From contig CAZEML010000142.1 in assembly GCA_964513285.1 (NCBI GenBank), forward strand, positions 1 through 11,717: DNA of 11,717 nt, given 5' to 3'. The position numbers were made by a program, and so were the translations under genes. This document shows positions 6,023 through 11,717 of this stretch, one piece after another. How positions within the stretch are numbered: position 1 is the stretch's first letter; every line of letters begins with the position of its first letter. Below the pieces are notes generated by a model. That model made no database searches. It was given only the letters and a program-made list of their open reading frames with translations, and was not told where the DNA came from. This DNA comes from UBA11606 sp964513285. GTDB taxonomy: Bacteria > Actinomycetota > Acidimicrobiia > Acidimicrobiales > Aldehydirespiratoraceae.

Positions 6023-6556
6023 ATGGCTGCGTACGACATTCGTGTGATCGGCGATCCGGTGCTTCGGCAGAAGGCCAAGGACGTCACCGACATCGACGGC
6101 GCGCTCGTGCAGGTCGTCGAGGACATGCTCGAGACAATGTACGAAGCTCCCGGCATCGGGCTCGCCGCGCCGCAGGTCGGCATCAACAAGCGCCTGTTCG
6201 TGTGGGACATCGGTATGGGCCCCAACGCCATGGTCAACCCCGAGATCGTCGAATCCGACGGCGAGTGGGTGTTCGAGGAAGGCTGCCTGTCGGTGCCGGG
6301 TCTCTCCTGGGAGATCGTGCGACCCAAGCAGATCCACATCGTCGGTCGTGACCTCGACGGCAACGAGATCGAGTACGAAGCCGACGAGCTCGAAGCGCGG
6401 ATGTTCCAGCACGAGATGGATCACATCGACGGCACCCTGCTGATCGAGCGTCTCGACGACGACACCCGCAAGGCGGCGCTCAAGACGCTGCGCGACCTGC
6501 AGATCGGCCAGCCCGAGAACGCGAAGCCGGCCGGCGGCGGCCTCACCCTGCCGTGA
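6023..6556 (+). CDS. def: Peptide deformylase
   Basis: A 177-residue metalloenzyme that removes the formyl group from the N-terminal methionine of new proteins. All three signature motifs are intact: GIGLAAPQ at 44-51, EGCLS at 86-90 with metal-binding Cys88, and QHEMDHIDG from 129 with metal ligands His130 and His134 and catalytic Glu131. Length is normal; a short Gly/Pro-rich tail ends the protein. ATG 6023 is chosen because it gives the standard N-terminus (AYDIRVIGDPVLRQKA) and lies right after a TANNNT box. Its TGA overlaps the fmt GTG (GTGA), so the deformylase and the formyltransferase that act on opposite ends of the same cycle are translated together. This is the usual actinobacterial partnership. 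Confidence 0.97.
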   Translation: MAAYDIRVIGDPVLRQKAKDVTDIDGALVQVVEDMLETMYEAPGIGLAAPQVGINKRLFVWDIGMGPNAMVNPEIVESDGEWVFEEGCLSVPGLSWEIVRPKQIHIVGRDLDGNEIEYEADELEARMFQHEMDHIDGTLLIERLDDDTRKAALKTLRDLQIGQPENAKPAGGGLTLP

Positions 6557-7422
6557 GCATCCCCCCGCCGGAGCAGATCCGGCGGATCGTCTACCTCGGT
6601 ACGCCGGGACTGGCCGTTCCGCCCCTTCAGGCCCTGGTCGACGCCGGCTATGAGATCCCGCTCGTCGTATCGCGCGCCGACGCGCGGCGGGGACGGGGCA
6701 AGGAGTTGATGCCGTCGGCGGTCAAGGCGGCGGCCCTCGACCTCGGCCTTCCGGTCACCGACCAACTGTCCGACGTCGACGACGTCGAGGCCGACCTCGC
6801 GGTCGTCGTCGCCTACGGCCGCATCATCCCGACGGCCATGCTCGACCGGCTGTCCTTCGTCAACATCCACTTCTCGCTGCTCCCGCGCTGGCGAGGCGCG
6901 GCCCCCGTCGAGCGGGCGATCCTCGCCGGCGACGAGACGACCGGCGTGTGCCTCATGGATCTCGCCGAGGAGCTCGACACCGGCGCGATCTATCGCGTGG
7001 CGGAGACCCCGATCAGCGACGACGAGACCCTCGACGAGTTGCGTGGTCGCCTCGTCGACATCGGTGTCGCCCAACTCGTCGACGCCCTGGCCGAGGGGTT
7101 GGGCGAGCCGACCCCGCAGACAGGCGACCCGGTGTACGCCGCGAAGATCACCGCCGCCGAACGCGAGATCGACTGGACGCAATCCGCGGTCGCGGTCCAC
7201 CGGCGGGTGCGGGTCGGTGGCGCCTACACGTCCTGGAACGGCAAGCGCTTCAAGATCCACCGCACGCGGGTGGTCAGCGCCGGCGCCTCGGGTGTGGTGG
7301 TGCCGACCGGCGACGGCCACCTCGAGCTGCTCGAAGTCCAAGCCGAGGGCAAGCCCCGCATGGACGCCTCGGCATGGGCCAACGGCGCCCGGTGGAGCAG
7401 CGACCAGGCGTTCGGCTCGTGA
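6553..7422 (+). CDS. fmt: Methionyl-tRNA formyltransferase
   Basis: A 289-residue enzyme that transfers a formyl group from 10-formyl-tetrahydrofolate to Met-tRNA(fMet) for initiation. The N-terminal Rossmann domain starts IRRIVYLGTPGLAVPPL; the folate-binding and catalytic part is VNIHFSLLPRWRGAAPVERA at 103-122 with Asn104 and His106, and LDTGAI at 141-146 with Asp142, giving the full N-H-D catalytic set. A C-terminal OB-like domain follows, ending in the usual VQAEGKPRM segment. It is slightly shorter than E. coli Fmt (about 315 aa). The GTG start overlaps the def stop, and its own TGA overlaps the GTG of rsmB, so three genes form one coupled translation unit. Confidence 0.97.
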   Translation: MSIPPPEQIRRIVYLGTPGLAVPPLQALVDAGYEIPLVVSRADARRGRGKELMPSAVKAAALDLGLPVTDQLSDVDDVEADLAVVVAYGRIIPTAMLDRLSFVNIHFSLLPRWRGAAPVERAILAGDETTGVCLMDLAEELDTGAIYRVAETPISDDETLDELRGRLVDIGVAQLVDALAEGLGEPTPQTGDPVYAAKITAAEREIDWTQSAVAVHRRVRVGGAYTSWNGKRFKIHRTRVVSAGASGVVVPTGDGHLELLEVQAEGKPRMDASAWANGARWSSDQAFGS

Positions 7423-8561
7423 GCGATCCGGCCGACGACCCTCGCCGCGTCGCGATCGCGGCGATCGTGCGGATCGACGACGAAGGGGCGTACGCCAACG
7501 TCGTCCTGCCGAAGATGCTGGCCGACACCTCCCTCGATGGGCGCGACAGGGGGTTCGCCACCGAGCTGGTCTACGGGTCGACGCGCATGCGGCGCCGGCT
7601 CGACCATCTGGTCGATCGTTTCCTCGTCGAACCGCCACCCCCGTCCGCTCGAGCCGCCCTCCGCATCGGCGCGCATCAGTTGCTCCACCTCGAGACCCCG
7701 CCCCACGCTGCGGTGTCCGCGACGGTGGCTGCGGCCCCCAAGCGATTCCGCGGCCTGGTCAACGCGGTCCTGCGCAAGGTCGCGGCGGCGGTGAAGGACG
7801 GCGTGACCTTCCCGTCGCCCGGCATCGAGCTGAGCTACCCGGACTGGATCGTCGACCGATTGACCGTCGACCTGGGCGCCGACCGTGCCCATGCGGCGCT
7901 CGAGACGATGAACATCGCCGCCGGCGTGCATGTCCGCGACGACGGCTACGTGCAGGACCCCAGCTCGCAGGCGGTCGCCGCGGCCGTCCCTGGTGCCGCC
8001 GGCGATCTGATCCTCGACGTGTGCGCGGCGCCGGGTGGGAAGGCGACCGCCCTCGCTCAGCGCGGTGCCCGGGTGATCGCGGCCGATCAGCGCCACAGCC
8101 GAGCCGGGTTGATCGTCGCCAACCGTGATCGTCTCGACCTCGACGAGGTCCACGTGGCCCAGGCCGACGGCACGGCCCCGCCCTTTCCGCACGAGCGCTT
8201 CGACGCCGTGCTGGTCGACGCCCCGTGCAGTGGGCTCGGTGCGCTTCGGCGCCGGGCCGACGCCCGCTGGCGGATCCAGCCAGGCGATGTCGCTGAGCTC
8301 GCCGTGCTGCAAGGCCAGATCCTGCTCGCCTCGGCACCGTTGGTGAAGCCGGGCGGCTCCCTCGTGTACAGCGTGTGCACGCTCACCCAGGCCGAGTCGA
8401 CCGACGTGGTCGCGGCCGCTGCAGGCGCACTGGCGGAGCTCGGCTTCGTCCCCGACCTTCCCGAGGACGACGGCTGGGAGCCCTACGGCGAGGACACGCT
8501 CGTGCTCGTGCCCCAAGCCGATGGCGACGGGATGGCGTTGGCCCGCTGGGTCCGCCGCTGA
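7419..8561 (+). CDS. rsmB: RsmB-type 16S rRNA (cytosine-C5)-methyltransferase, shortened
   Basis: A 380-residue protein related to RsmB, which methylates C967 of 16S rRNA. An N-terminal NusB-like RNA-binding domain spans about 1-125 (FATELVYGSTRMRRRLDHLV, NAVLRK). The catalytic domain has DVCAAPGGKA at 200-209, DAPCSGLGALRRRADARWR from 267 with Cys270, and SVCTL at 318-322 with the expected nucleophile Cys320. The usual region between the NusB part and the VQD segment (an RNA-binding subdomain of about 60 residues in E. coli RsmB) is almost gone: only 12 residues separate Asn165 from Val178. No frameshift is visible there, so this looks like a genuine deletion. Target recognition may differ from classical RsmB. 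GTG 7419 overlaps the fmt stop (GTGA) and is in frame with the domain start. Confidence 0.9.
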   Translation: MSDPADDPRRVAIAAIVRIDDEGAYANVVLPKMLADTSLDGRDRGFATELVYGSTRMRRRLDHLVDRFLVEPPPPSARAALRIGAHQLLHLETPPHAAVSATVAAAPKRFRGLVNAVLRKVAAAVKDGVTFPSPGIELSYPDWIVDRLTVDLGADRAHAALETMNIAAGVHVRDDGYVQDPSSQAVAAAVPGAAGDLILDVCAAPGGKATALAQRGARVIAADQRHSRAGLIVANRDRLDLDEVHVAQADGTAPPFPHERFDAVLVDAPCSGLGALRRRADARWRIQPGDVAELAVLQGQILLASAPLVKPGGSLVYSVCTLTQAESTDVVAAAAGALAELGFVPDLPEDDGWEPYGEDTLVLVPQADGDGMALARWVRR

Positions 8562-8566
8562 CGCCT

Positions 8567-8580
8567 CCCCGGATCCGGGG
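8567..8580 (+). terminator. Perfect GC palindrome after rsmB
   Basis: CCCCGGATCCGGGG follows the rsmB stop by 5 bases; with one T-T mismatch the symmetry extends to 8563-8584. It is the only hairpin candidate between rsmB and the next gene. The loop would be tight and there is no T-run, so termination is only a suggestion. Confidence 0.4.
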
Positions 8581-8589
8581 TGGCCTGGC

Positions 8590-8595
8590 TAGGGT
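8590..8595 (+). promoter_or_regulatory. Putative -10 box for the Mog-type gene
   Basis: TAGGGT fits TANNNT and ends 6 bases before ATG 8602. No Shine-Dalgarno is present, so the transcript is probably leaderless and the gene starts its own unit after rsmB. Confidence 0.5.
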
Positions 8596-8601
8596 GCCGA
8601 C

Positions 8602-9135
8602 ATGGCTTCAGAGCACAGCTTGTCGGTGAAGATCGTGACGGTGTCCGACGGTGTGATCGCCGGGACCCGTGAAGACAAGTCGGGCCAGGTGCTCGAGGAT
8701 TACTTCGCCGGTCGAGGGTGGACGATCGTCGAGCGAGCCGTCACCGAGGACGGCGCCGAGCCGGTCGCGGCCACCCTCACCCAGCTCGCTGCCGGCTTCC
8801 ACGGTCTGATCGTGACCACCGGCGGGACGGGCTTCGGGCCTCGTGACCGCACCCCGGAAGGCACCCGGGCGGTCATCGACCGGGAGGCGCCCGGCCTCGC
8901 CGAAGCGATGCGTCTGGTCAACCCGCTCGGTCGGCTCAGCCGAGGCGTCGCCGGCACGTTGGAGACGACGCTGATCGTCAACACGCCCGGGTCCTCCAAG
9001 GGCTGTGTCGAGACGATCGACGCGGTGATCGACGTGCTTCCGCACGCGGTCACGCTCCTCGTCGACAACTACGACCCGCACCCGTCGGGCGAAGGCCAAG
9101 GCCACGGGCACGGCCACACCCACGGACACGGATGA
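8602..9135 (+). CDS. mogA: Mog/MoaB-family molybdopterin adenylyltransferase with His-rich tail
   Basis: A 177-residue protein of the MoCF-binding fold, which adenylates molybdopterin before molybdenum insertion. Seen: VTVSDGVIAGTREDKSG at 12-28, the binding-loop motif TTGGTGFGPRDRTPE at 72-86, DREAPGLAEAMR at 93-104, LSRGVAGT from 112, and NTPGSSKGCVE at 127-137. The pattern is closer to MogA/plant Cnx1 G-domain than to other MoCF proteins, but MoaB cannot be excluded. The C-terminus is unusual: residues 165-177 are GQGHGHGHTHGHG with five histidines, a likely metal-binding tail. No other molybdenum-cofactor gene is in the window. The start is ATG 8602, 6 bases after a TAGGGT box. Its TGA overlaps the ribD ATG (ATGA), coupling it to riboflavin synthesis. 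Confidence 0.9.
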   Translation: MASEHSLSVKIVTVSDGVIAGTREDKSGQVLEDYFAGRGWTIVERAVTEDGAEPVAATLTQLAAGFHGLIVTTGGTGFGPRDRTPEGTRAVIDREAPGLAEAMRLVNPLGRLSRGVAGTLETTLIVNTPGSSKGCVETIDAVIDVLPHAVTLLVDNYDPHPSGEGQGHGHGHTHGHG

Positions 9136-10136
9136 TCGACGACCGGGCCTTCATGGAGCGGGCGGTCGCCAACGCCGCCCGGATCCGCCACTCGACCTCA
9201 CCCAATCCGTGGGTCGGGGCGGTCGTGGTCTCCAGCGACGGCTCGGTCCACGACGGCGCCACCGAACCGCCGGGTGGACGGCACGCCGAACGGGTGGCGC
9301 TCGACGCGGCGGGAAGCGCTGCAGCGGGTTCCACCGTGTACACGACGCTCGAACCCTGCAGTCACACCGGCCGGACCGGCCCGTGTGCGGATGCGCTCAT
9401 CGACGCGGACGTTGCGCGTGTCGTCGTCGGCATCGGTGATCCCGACCCGAACGTCTCCGGGACGGGCATCGGTCGGCTCGAGGCGGCCGGCATCGAGGTC
9501 ACCGTCGGAGTCGGAGCCGACCTCGTCGGCGAACAGCTCACGCCCTACCTGCACCATCGCCGCACCGGGCGGCCGTGGGTCGTGGCGAAGCTCGCCGCCA
9601 GCCTCGACGGCCGAACCGCCGCCCCCGACGGCACCTCACAGTGGATCACCGGTCCCGACGCTCGTGCCGACTCCCATCGGCTTCGCGCCGAGAGCGATGC
9701 GATCCTGGTCGGCGCCGGCACGGTTCGGGCCGACGACCCGTCGTTGACGGTTCGCGACTGGGAGCCGCCCGAGGGCACCCCGCCCGCCACCGACCCCCGC
9801 CGGATCGTGCTCGGGACCGCCGTCGCCAACGCCCGGGTCCAGCCGTGCCTGTCGTGGGACGGCCCGATCGATCGGCTGCTCGAACACCTCGGTACGGAGG
9901 GTGTCGTGCAGTTGATGGTCGAGGGTGGTGCCCGGGTGATCGGGGACTTCCACCGGGCGGGGCTCATCGACCGGTTCGTGCTGTATCAGGCGCCGGTGCT
10001 CTTCGGTGGCGACGACGCGAAGGGGCTGTTCACCGGCGCCGGTGCGCCGTCGATCAACGCCGTGGATCGCGGCGAGATCGTCGCGGTCGACCGGGTCGGT
10101 CACGATCTGCGCATCGAGTTCAAACCCGGTCGGTGA
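9132..10136 (+). CDS. ribD: Bifunctional riboflavin deaminase/reductase RibD
   Basis: A 334-residue two-domain enzyme that deaminates the pyrimidine intermediate of riboflavin synthesis and then reduces the ribose. The deaminase domain (about 1-145) has the zinc site HAERVAL at 51-57 (His51, catalytic Glu53) and PCSHTGRTGPC at 75-85 (Cys76, Cys85), plus the early SPNPWVGAVVV. The reductase domain begins PWVVAKLAASLDGRTA at 148-163, with SQWITG, ILVGAGTVRADDPSLTVR at 191-208 and the NADPH-region VEGGARVIGDFHRAGLIDR. It lacks part of the usual segment before VEGG, making it about 25-40 residues shorter than typical RibD, apparently without harm to the motifs. ATG 9132 overlaps the mog stop. Other rib genes are not in the window. 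Confidence 0.96.
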   Translation: MIDDRAFMERAVANAARIRHSTSPNPWVGAVVVSSDGSVHDGATEPPGGRHAERVALDAAGSAAAGSTVYTTLEPCSHTGRTGPCADALIDADVARVVVGIGDPDPNVSGTGIGRLEAAGIEVTVGVGADLVGEQLTPYLHHRRTGRPWVVAKLAASLDGRTAAPDGTSQWITGPDARADSHRLRAESDAILVGAGTVRADDPSLTVRDWEPPEGTPPATDPRRIVLGTAVANARVQPCLSWDGPIDRLLEHLGTEGVVQLMVEGGARVIGDFHRAGLIDRFVLYQAPVLFGGDDAKGLFTGAGAPSINAVDRGEIVAVDRVGHDLRIEFKPGR

Positions 10137-10151
10137 GGCGGACGAGGCGGG

Positions 10152-10157
10152 TAGCCT
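10152..10157 (+). promoter_or_regulatory. Putative -10 box for hisG
   Basis: TAGCCT in the 77-base ribD-hisG gap fits TANNNT and resembles the boxes before def and mog. It lies 56 bases before the start codon, so this transcript would have a leader of about 50 bases, including a small CTGAC-TCCG-GTCAG hairpin at 10175-10188 and a Shine-Dalgarno. No His-codon leader peptide or T-box is recognisable. Confidence 0.4.
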
Positions 10158-10202
10158 CGACGGCACATCCCCCGCTGACTCCGGTCAGACCCTGCCGCAA
10201 TC

Positions 10203-10207
10203 AAGGA
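10203..10207 (+). promoter_or_regulatory. Shine-Dalgarno of hisG
   Basis: AAGGA ends 6 bases before GTG 10214. It decides the hisG start and contrasts with the SD-less starts of def and mog. Confidence 0.7.
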
Positions 10208-10213
10208 CCAACC

Positions 10214-11089
10214 GTGCTCAACCTCGTCCTCCCCAAGGGCTCGCTCGAGAAGGCCACCATGGAGCTGTTCGAGGCCGCCGACCTGCCGGTCGAGCGGTCG
10301 TCGTCGGTCGCCTACAAGGCTTCGATCAAGGACCCGCGCATCCATTCGGTCCGGATCCTGCGCCCGCAGGAGATCCCGACCTATGTGGCCGACGGCCTGT
10401 TCGACATCGGCATCACCGGGCGGGACTGGATCGAGGAGACGTCGAGTGAGGTCGAATCCCTCGGTGAGCTCAAGTACTCCAAGGCGACCGCCAAGCCGGT
10501 GCGGATCGTCATGGCGGTCCCCGAGGACTCGCCGTGGCAGACCATCGCCGACCTTCCTGTCGGCGTGAAGGTCTCGACCGAGTACCCCGAGATCACCAAG
10601 AAGCATCTCGAGAACGCGGGCGTCGACGCCGACATCCGTCTCTCGTACGGCGCGACCGAGGCGAAGGTCCCCGACATCGTCGACGTCGTCGTCGACATCA
10701 CCGAGACCGGCCGGGCGCTCAAGGCCGCCGGCCTTCGCATCATCGAGACCCTGGTGACGAGCTACACCGAGCTCATCGCCAACCCGGCGTCGTTCGCGGA
10801 TCCCGAGAAGGCTCACGCGATGCGCCAGATCCACACCCTGCTGCAGGGTGTGCTCGACGCCCGCGGCAAGGTCCTCGTGAAGATGAACGTGGCCGCCGAT
10901 GCTCTCGACGACGTGATCGAGATCGTGCCGTCGCTCAAGTCGCCCACCGTCAACGAGCTGTTCCGCGGCGCCGGCTACGCGGTCGAGACCGTCGTCCCGA
11001 AGGACGAGATCAACATCTTGATTCCGCAGCTGCGCGACAAGGGCGCGACCGACATCGTCGAGCTGCCGATCTCCAAGATCATCCCGTAG
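10214..11089 (+). CDS. hisG: ATP phosphoribosyltransferase, long form
   Basis: A 291-residue enzyme that joins ATP and PRPP in the first step of histidine synthesis. It begins LNLVLPKGSLEKATMELFEAA, has DIGITGRDWI at 64-73, the PRPP-binding region GATEAKVPDIVDVVVDITET from 147 followed by GRALKAAGL, and a C-terminal ACT-like regulatory domain (about 215-291), the hallmark of the long, hexameric, histidine-inhibited form that needs no HisZ. Third codon positions and length are ordinary. GTG 10214 is supported by AAGGA just upstream and by the canonical N-terminus. hisE, which often sits directly before hisG in actinobacteria, is not beside it; ribD is there instead. The next gene starts 16 bases after the stop, so a shared transcript is likely. 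Confidence 0.97.
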   Translation: MLNLVLPKGSLEKATMELFEAADLPVERSSSVAYKASIKDPRIHSVRILRPQEIPTYVADGLFDIGITGRDWIEETSSEVESLGELKYSKATAKPVRIVMAVPEDSPWQTIADLPVGVKVSTEYPEITKKHLENAGVDADIRLSYGATEAKVPDIVDVVVDITETGRALKAAGLRIIETLVTSYTELIANPASFADPEKAHAMRQIHTLLQGVLDARGKVLVKMNVAADALDDVIEIVPSLKSPTVNELFRGAGYAVETVVPKDEINILIPQLRDKGATDIVELPISKIIP

Positions 11090-11105
11090 CTCAGAGGGGC
11101 GACGC

Positions 11106-11717
11106 ATGGGGGCCGACGCCATCGCGTTGGTGCTCGCGTCGTCGTTCGTCCACGCACTCTGGAACGCCCGGACCCACAGCGGTCCGGATCGGCTCGGCAC
11201 CCTCGTGGTGTCCTACACCGTCGGCGCGATCTGGCTGGGCCCGTGGATCGTGCTCGAGCCCCCGCTCGAGGTGTGGCCACTCCTCTTGGTGAGTGGCTGC
11301 CTGCACGCCGCCTACATCACGACCCTCGCCGGCGCCTATGACCGGGGTGAGCTCGCGGTCACGTACCCGGTCGCCCGCGGTTCAGCGCCGCTCGTGGTCG
11401 CGGCCCTCGGCATCCAGTTCCTCGATCAGGTGCCCACCGTGCTCACGGTCGTCGGGGCCCTGCTCGTCGCGTTCGGGTTGCTTCTCATCGGCAACGTTGG
11501 ATTGGGCGGTGGGCAAGGGAAGGGCTTGCTCTTCGCGCTCCTGACCGGGTTCGTCATCGGCGGCTACACCCTGGTCGACGCACGGGCGGTCGAGGACGTC
11601 AACGGTTGGGCGTTCTTCGCGACGTCGTCCTTCCTCGGTGCTGCGCTAGCCGTCGTCGTGAACCGGGTGCCGATGGCGCGGCTCCGAGCCTCGGCCCGGA
11701 CCGGCGTGATCGTGGGG
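11106..11717 (+). CDS. EamA/DMT-family membrane transporter (partial, cut at right edge)
   Basis: The first 204 residues of an integral membrane protein open to the window edge. The ATG 11106 has a GAGGGG Shine-Dalgarno (11094-11099) at 6 bases. Hydrophobic segments lie at about 3-18, 31-50, 55-74, 92-106, 110-130, 139-157 and 166-186. HALWNA at 16-21 and YPVARGSAPLVVAALG at 87-102 are typical of the EamA half of drug/metabolite transporters, which usually have ten spans in two repeats; the second repeat begins near 138 (GKGLLFALLTGFVIGGYTLVD). The substrate cannot be predicted: relatives export amino acids, metabolites or drugs. It may be in the same transcript as hisG, which would hint at amino-acid export, but this is weak. 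Confidence 0.88.
   Translation, partial: MGADAIALVLASSFVHALWNARTHSGPDRLGTLVVSYTVGAIWLGPWIVLEPPLEVWPLLLVSGCLHAAYITTLAGAYDRGELAVTYPVARGSAPLVVAALGIQFLDQVPTVLTVVGALLVAFGLLLIGNVGLGGGQGKGLLFALLTGFVIGGYTLVDARAVEDVNGWAFFATSSFLGAALAVVVNRVPMARLRASARTGVIVG

Noticed and set aside
5981..6424. Extension of the RsmC-like minus-strand gene to an ATG at 6424
   Set aside because: The extra 148 codons are antisense to def and show no family similarity; the family N-terminus starts at GTG 5980.
5435..6556. A long plus-strand frame that would extend def upstream by about 196 residues
   Set aside because: The extra part is antisense to the RsmC-like gene and resembles no protein; def has a canonical N-terminus at ATG 6023 next to a -10 box.
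6948..7418. Upstream extension of rsmB into fmt
   Set aside because: The extension overlaps the fmt catalytic region out of frame and is Arg-rich; GTG 7419 gives the proper NusB-like start and the GTGA overlap.
6421..8516. Two long overlapping minus-strand frames (405 and 430 codons) opposite fmt and rsmB
   Set aside because: Both mirror well-recognised plus-strand genes and have no domains; they are GC-driven shadows.
10100..11200. A 366-codon minus-strand frame opposite hisG
   Set aside because: Antisense to an unmistakable HisG, with repetitive Asp/Val/Gly-rich content.

Overview
The window is about 11.7 kb of very GC-rich chromosomal DNA with tightly packed genes. GC-rich third codon positions, 4-base stop/start overlaps, GTG starts, TANNNT-type -10 boxes close to start codons and a PriA that lacks helicase motifs all point to a high-GC actinobacterium. 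An Acidimicrobiia/Ilumatobacter-like source is my best guess, but it is an impression and not shown by the sequence. I see no tRNA, rRNA, CRISPR array, transposase, phage gene or toxin/defence gene. No stretch longer than 300 bases lacks a gene; the longest gap is 198 bases (3875-4072).

Left part (1-2578, plus strand): the end of metK (S-adenosylmethionine synthetase), a degenerate priA (primosomal protein N'), and a small membrane-anchored or secreted protein with four cysteines. A perfect 10-bp GC-rich hairpin lies just after metK, inside the presumed 5' part of priA.

Middle part (2575-5980, minus strand): five genes on the opposite strand. In transcription order they are an RsmC/YbxB-like methyltransferase and a SpoU-family RNA 2'-O-methyltransferase (coupled by an ATGA overlap), a membrane-anchored DM13-domain protein with an acidic repeat linker, then, after a hairpin and a LacI-type operator palindrome, a 76-residue unknown protein and a LacI-family repressor. 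The repressor and the small plus-strand protein converge on one shared CTAG that provides both stop codons.

Right part (6023-11717, plus strand): def, fmt and rsmB are joined by GTGA overlaps (N-terminal Met formylation/deformylation and rRNA methylation). They are followed by a Mog/MoaB-type molybdopterin protein with a His-rich tail, ribD (riboflavin) joined by ATGA, hisG (histidine), and the start of an EamA/DMT-type transporter cut by the window edge.

The usual actinobacterial priA-def-fmt-rsmB neighbourhood is therefore present but split by a reversed block. The genes are mostly housekeeping. The points that deserve a second look are the shortened RsmB, the degenerate PriA, the small-ORF/LacI/operator unit, the DM13 protein and the leaderless-looking promoters. 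I did not find convincing evidence for a wholly new multi-gene system.
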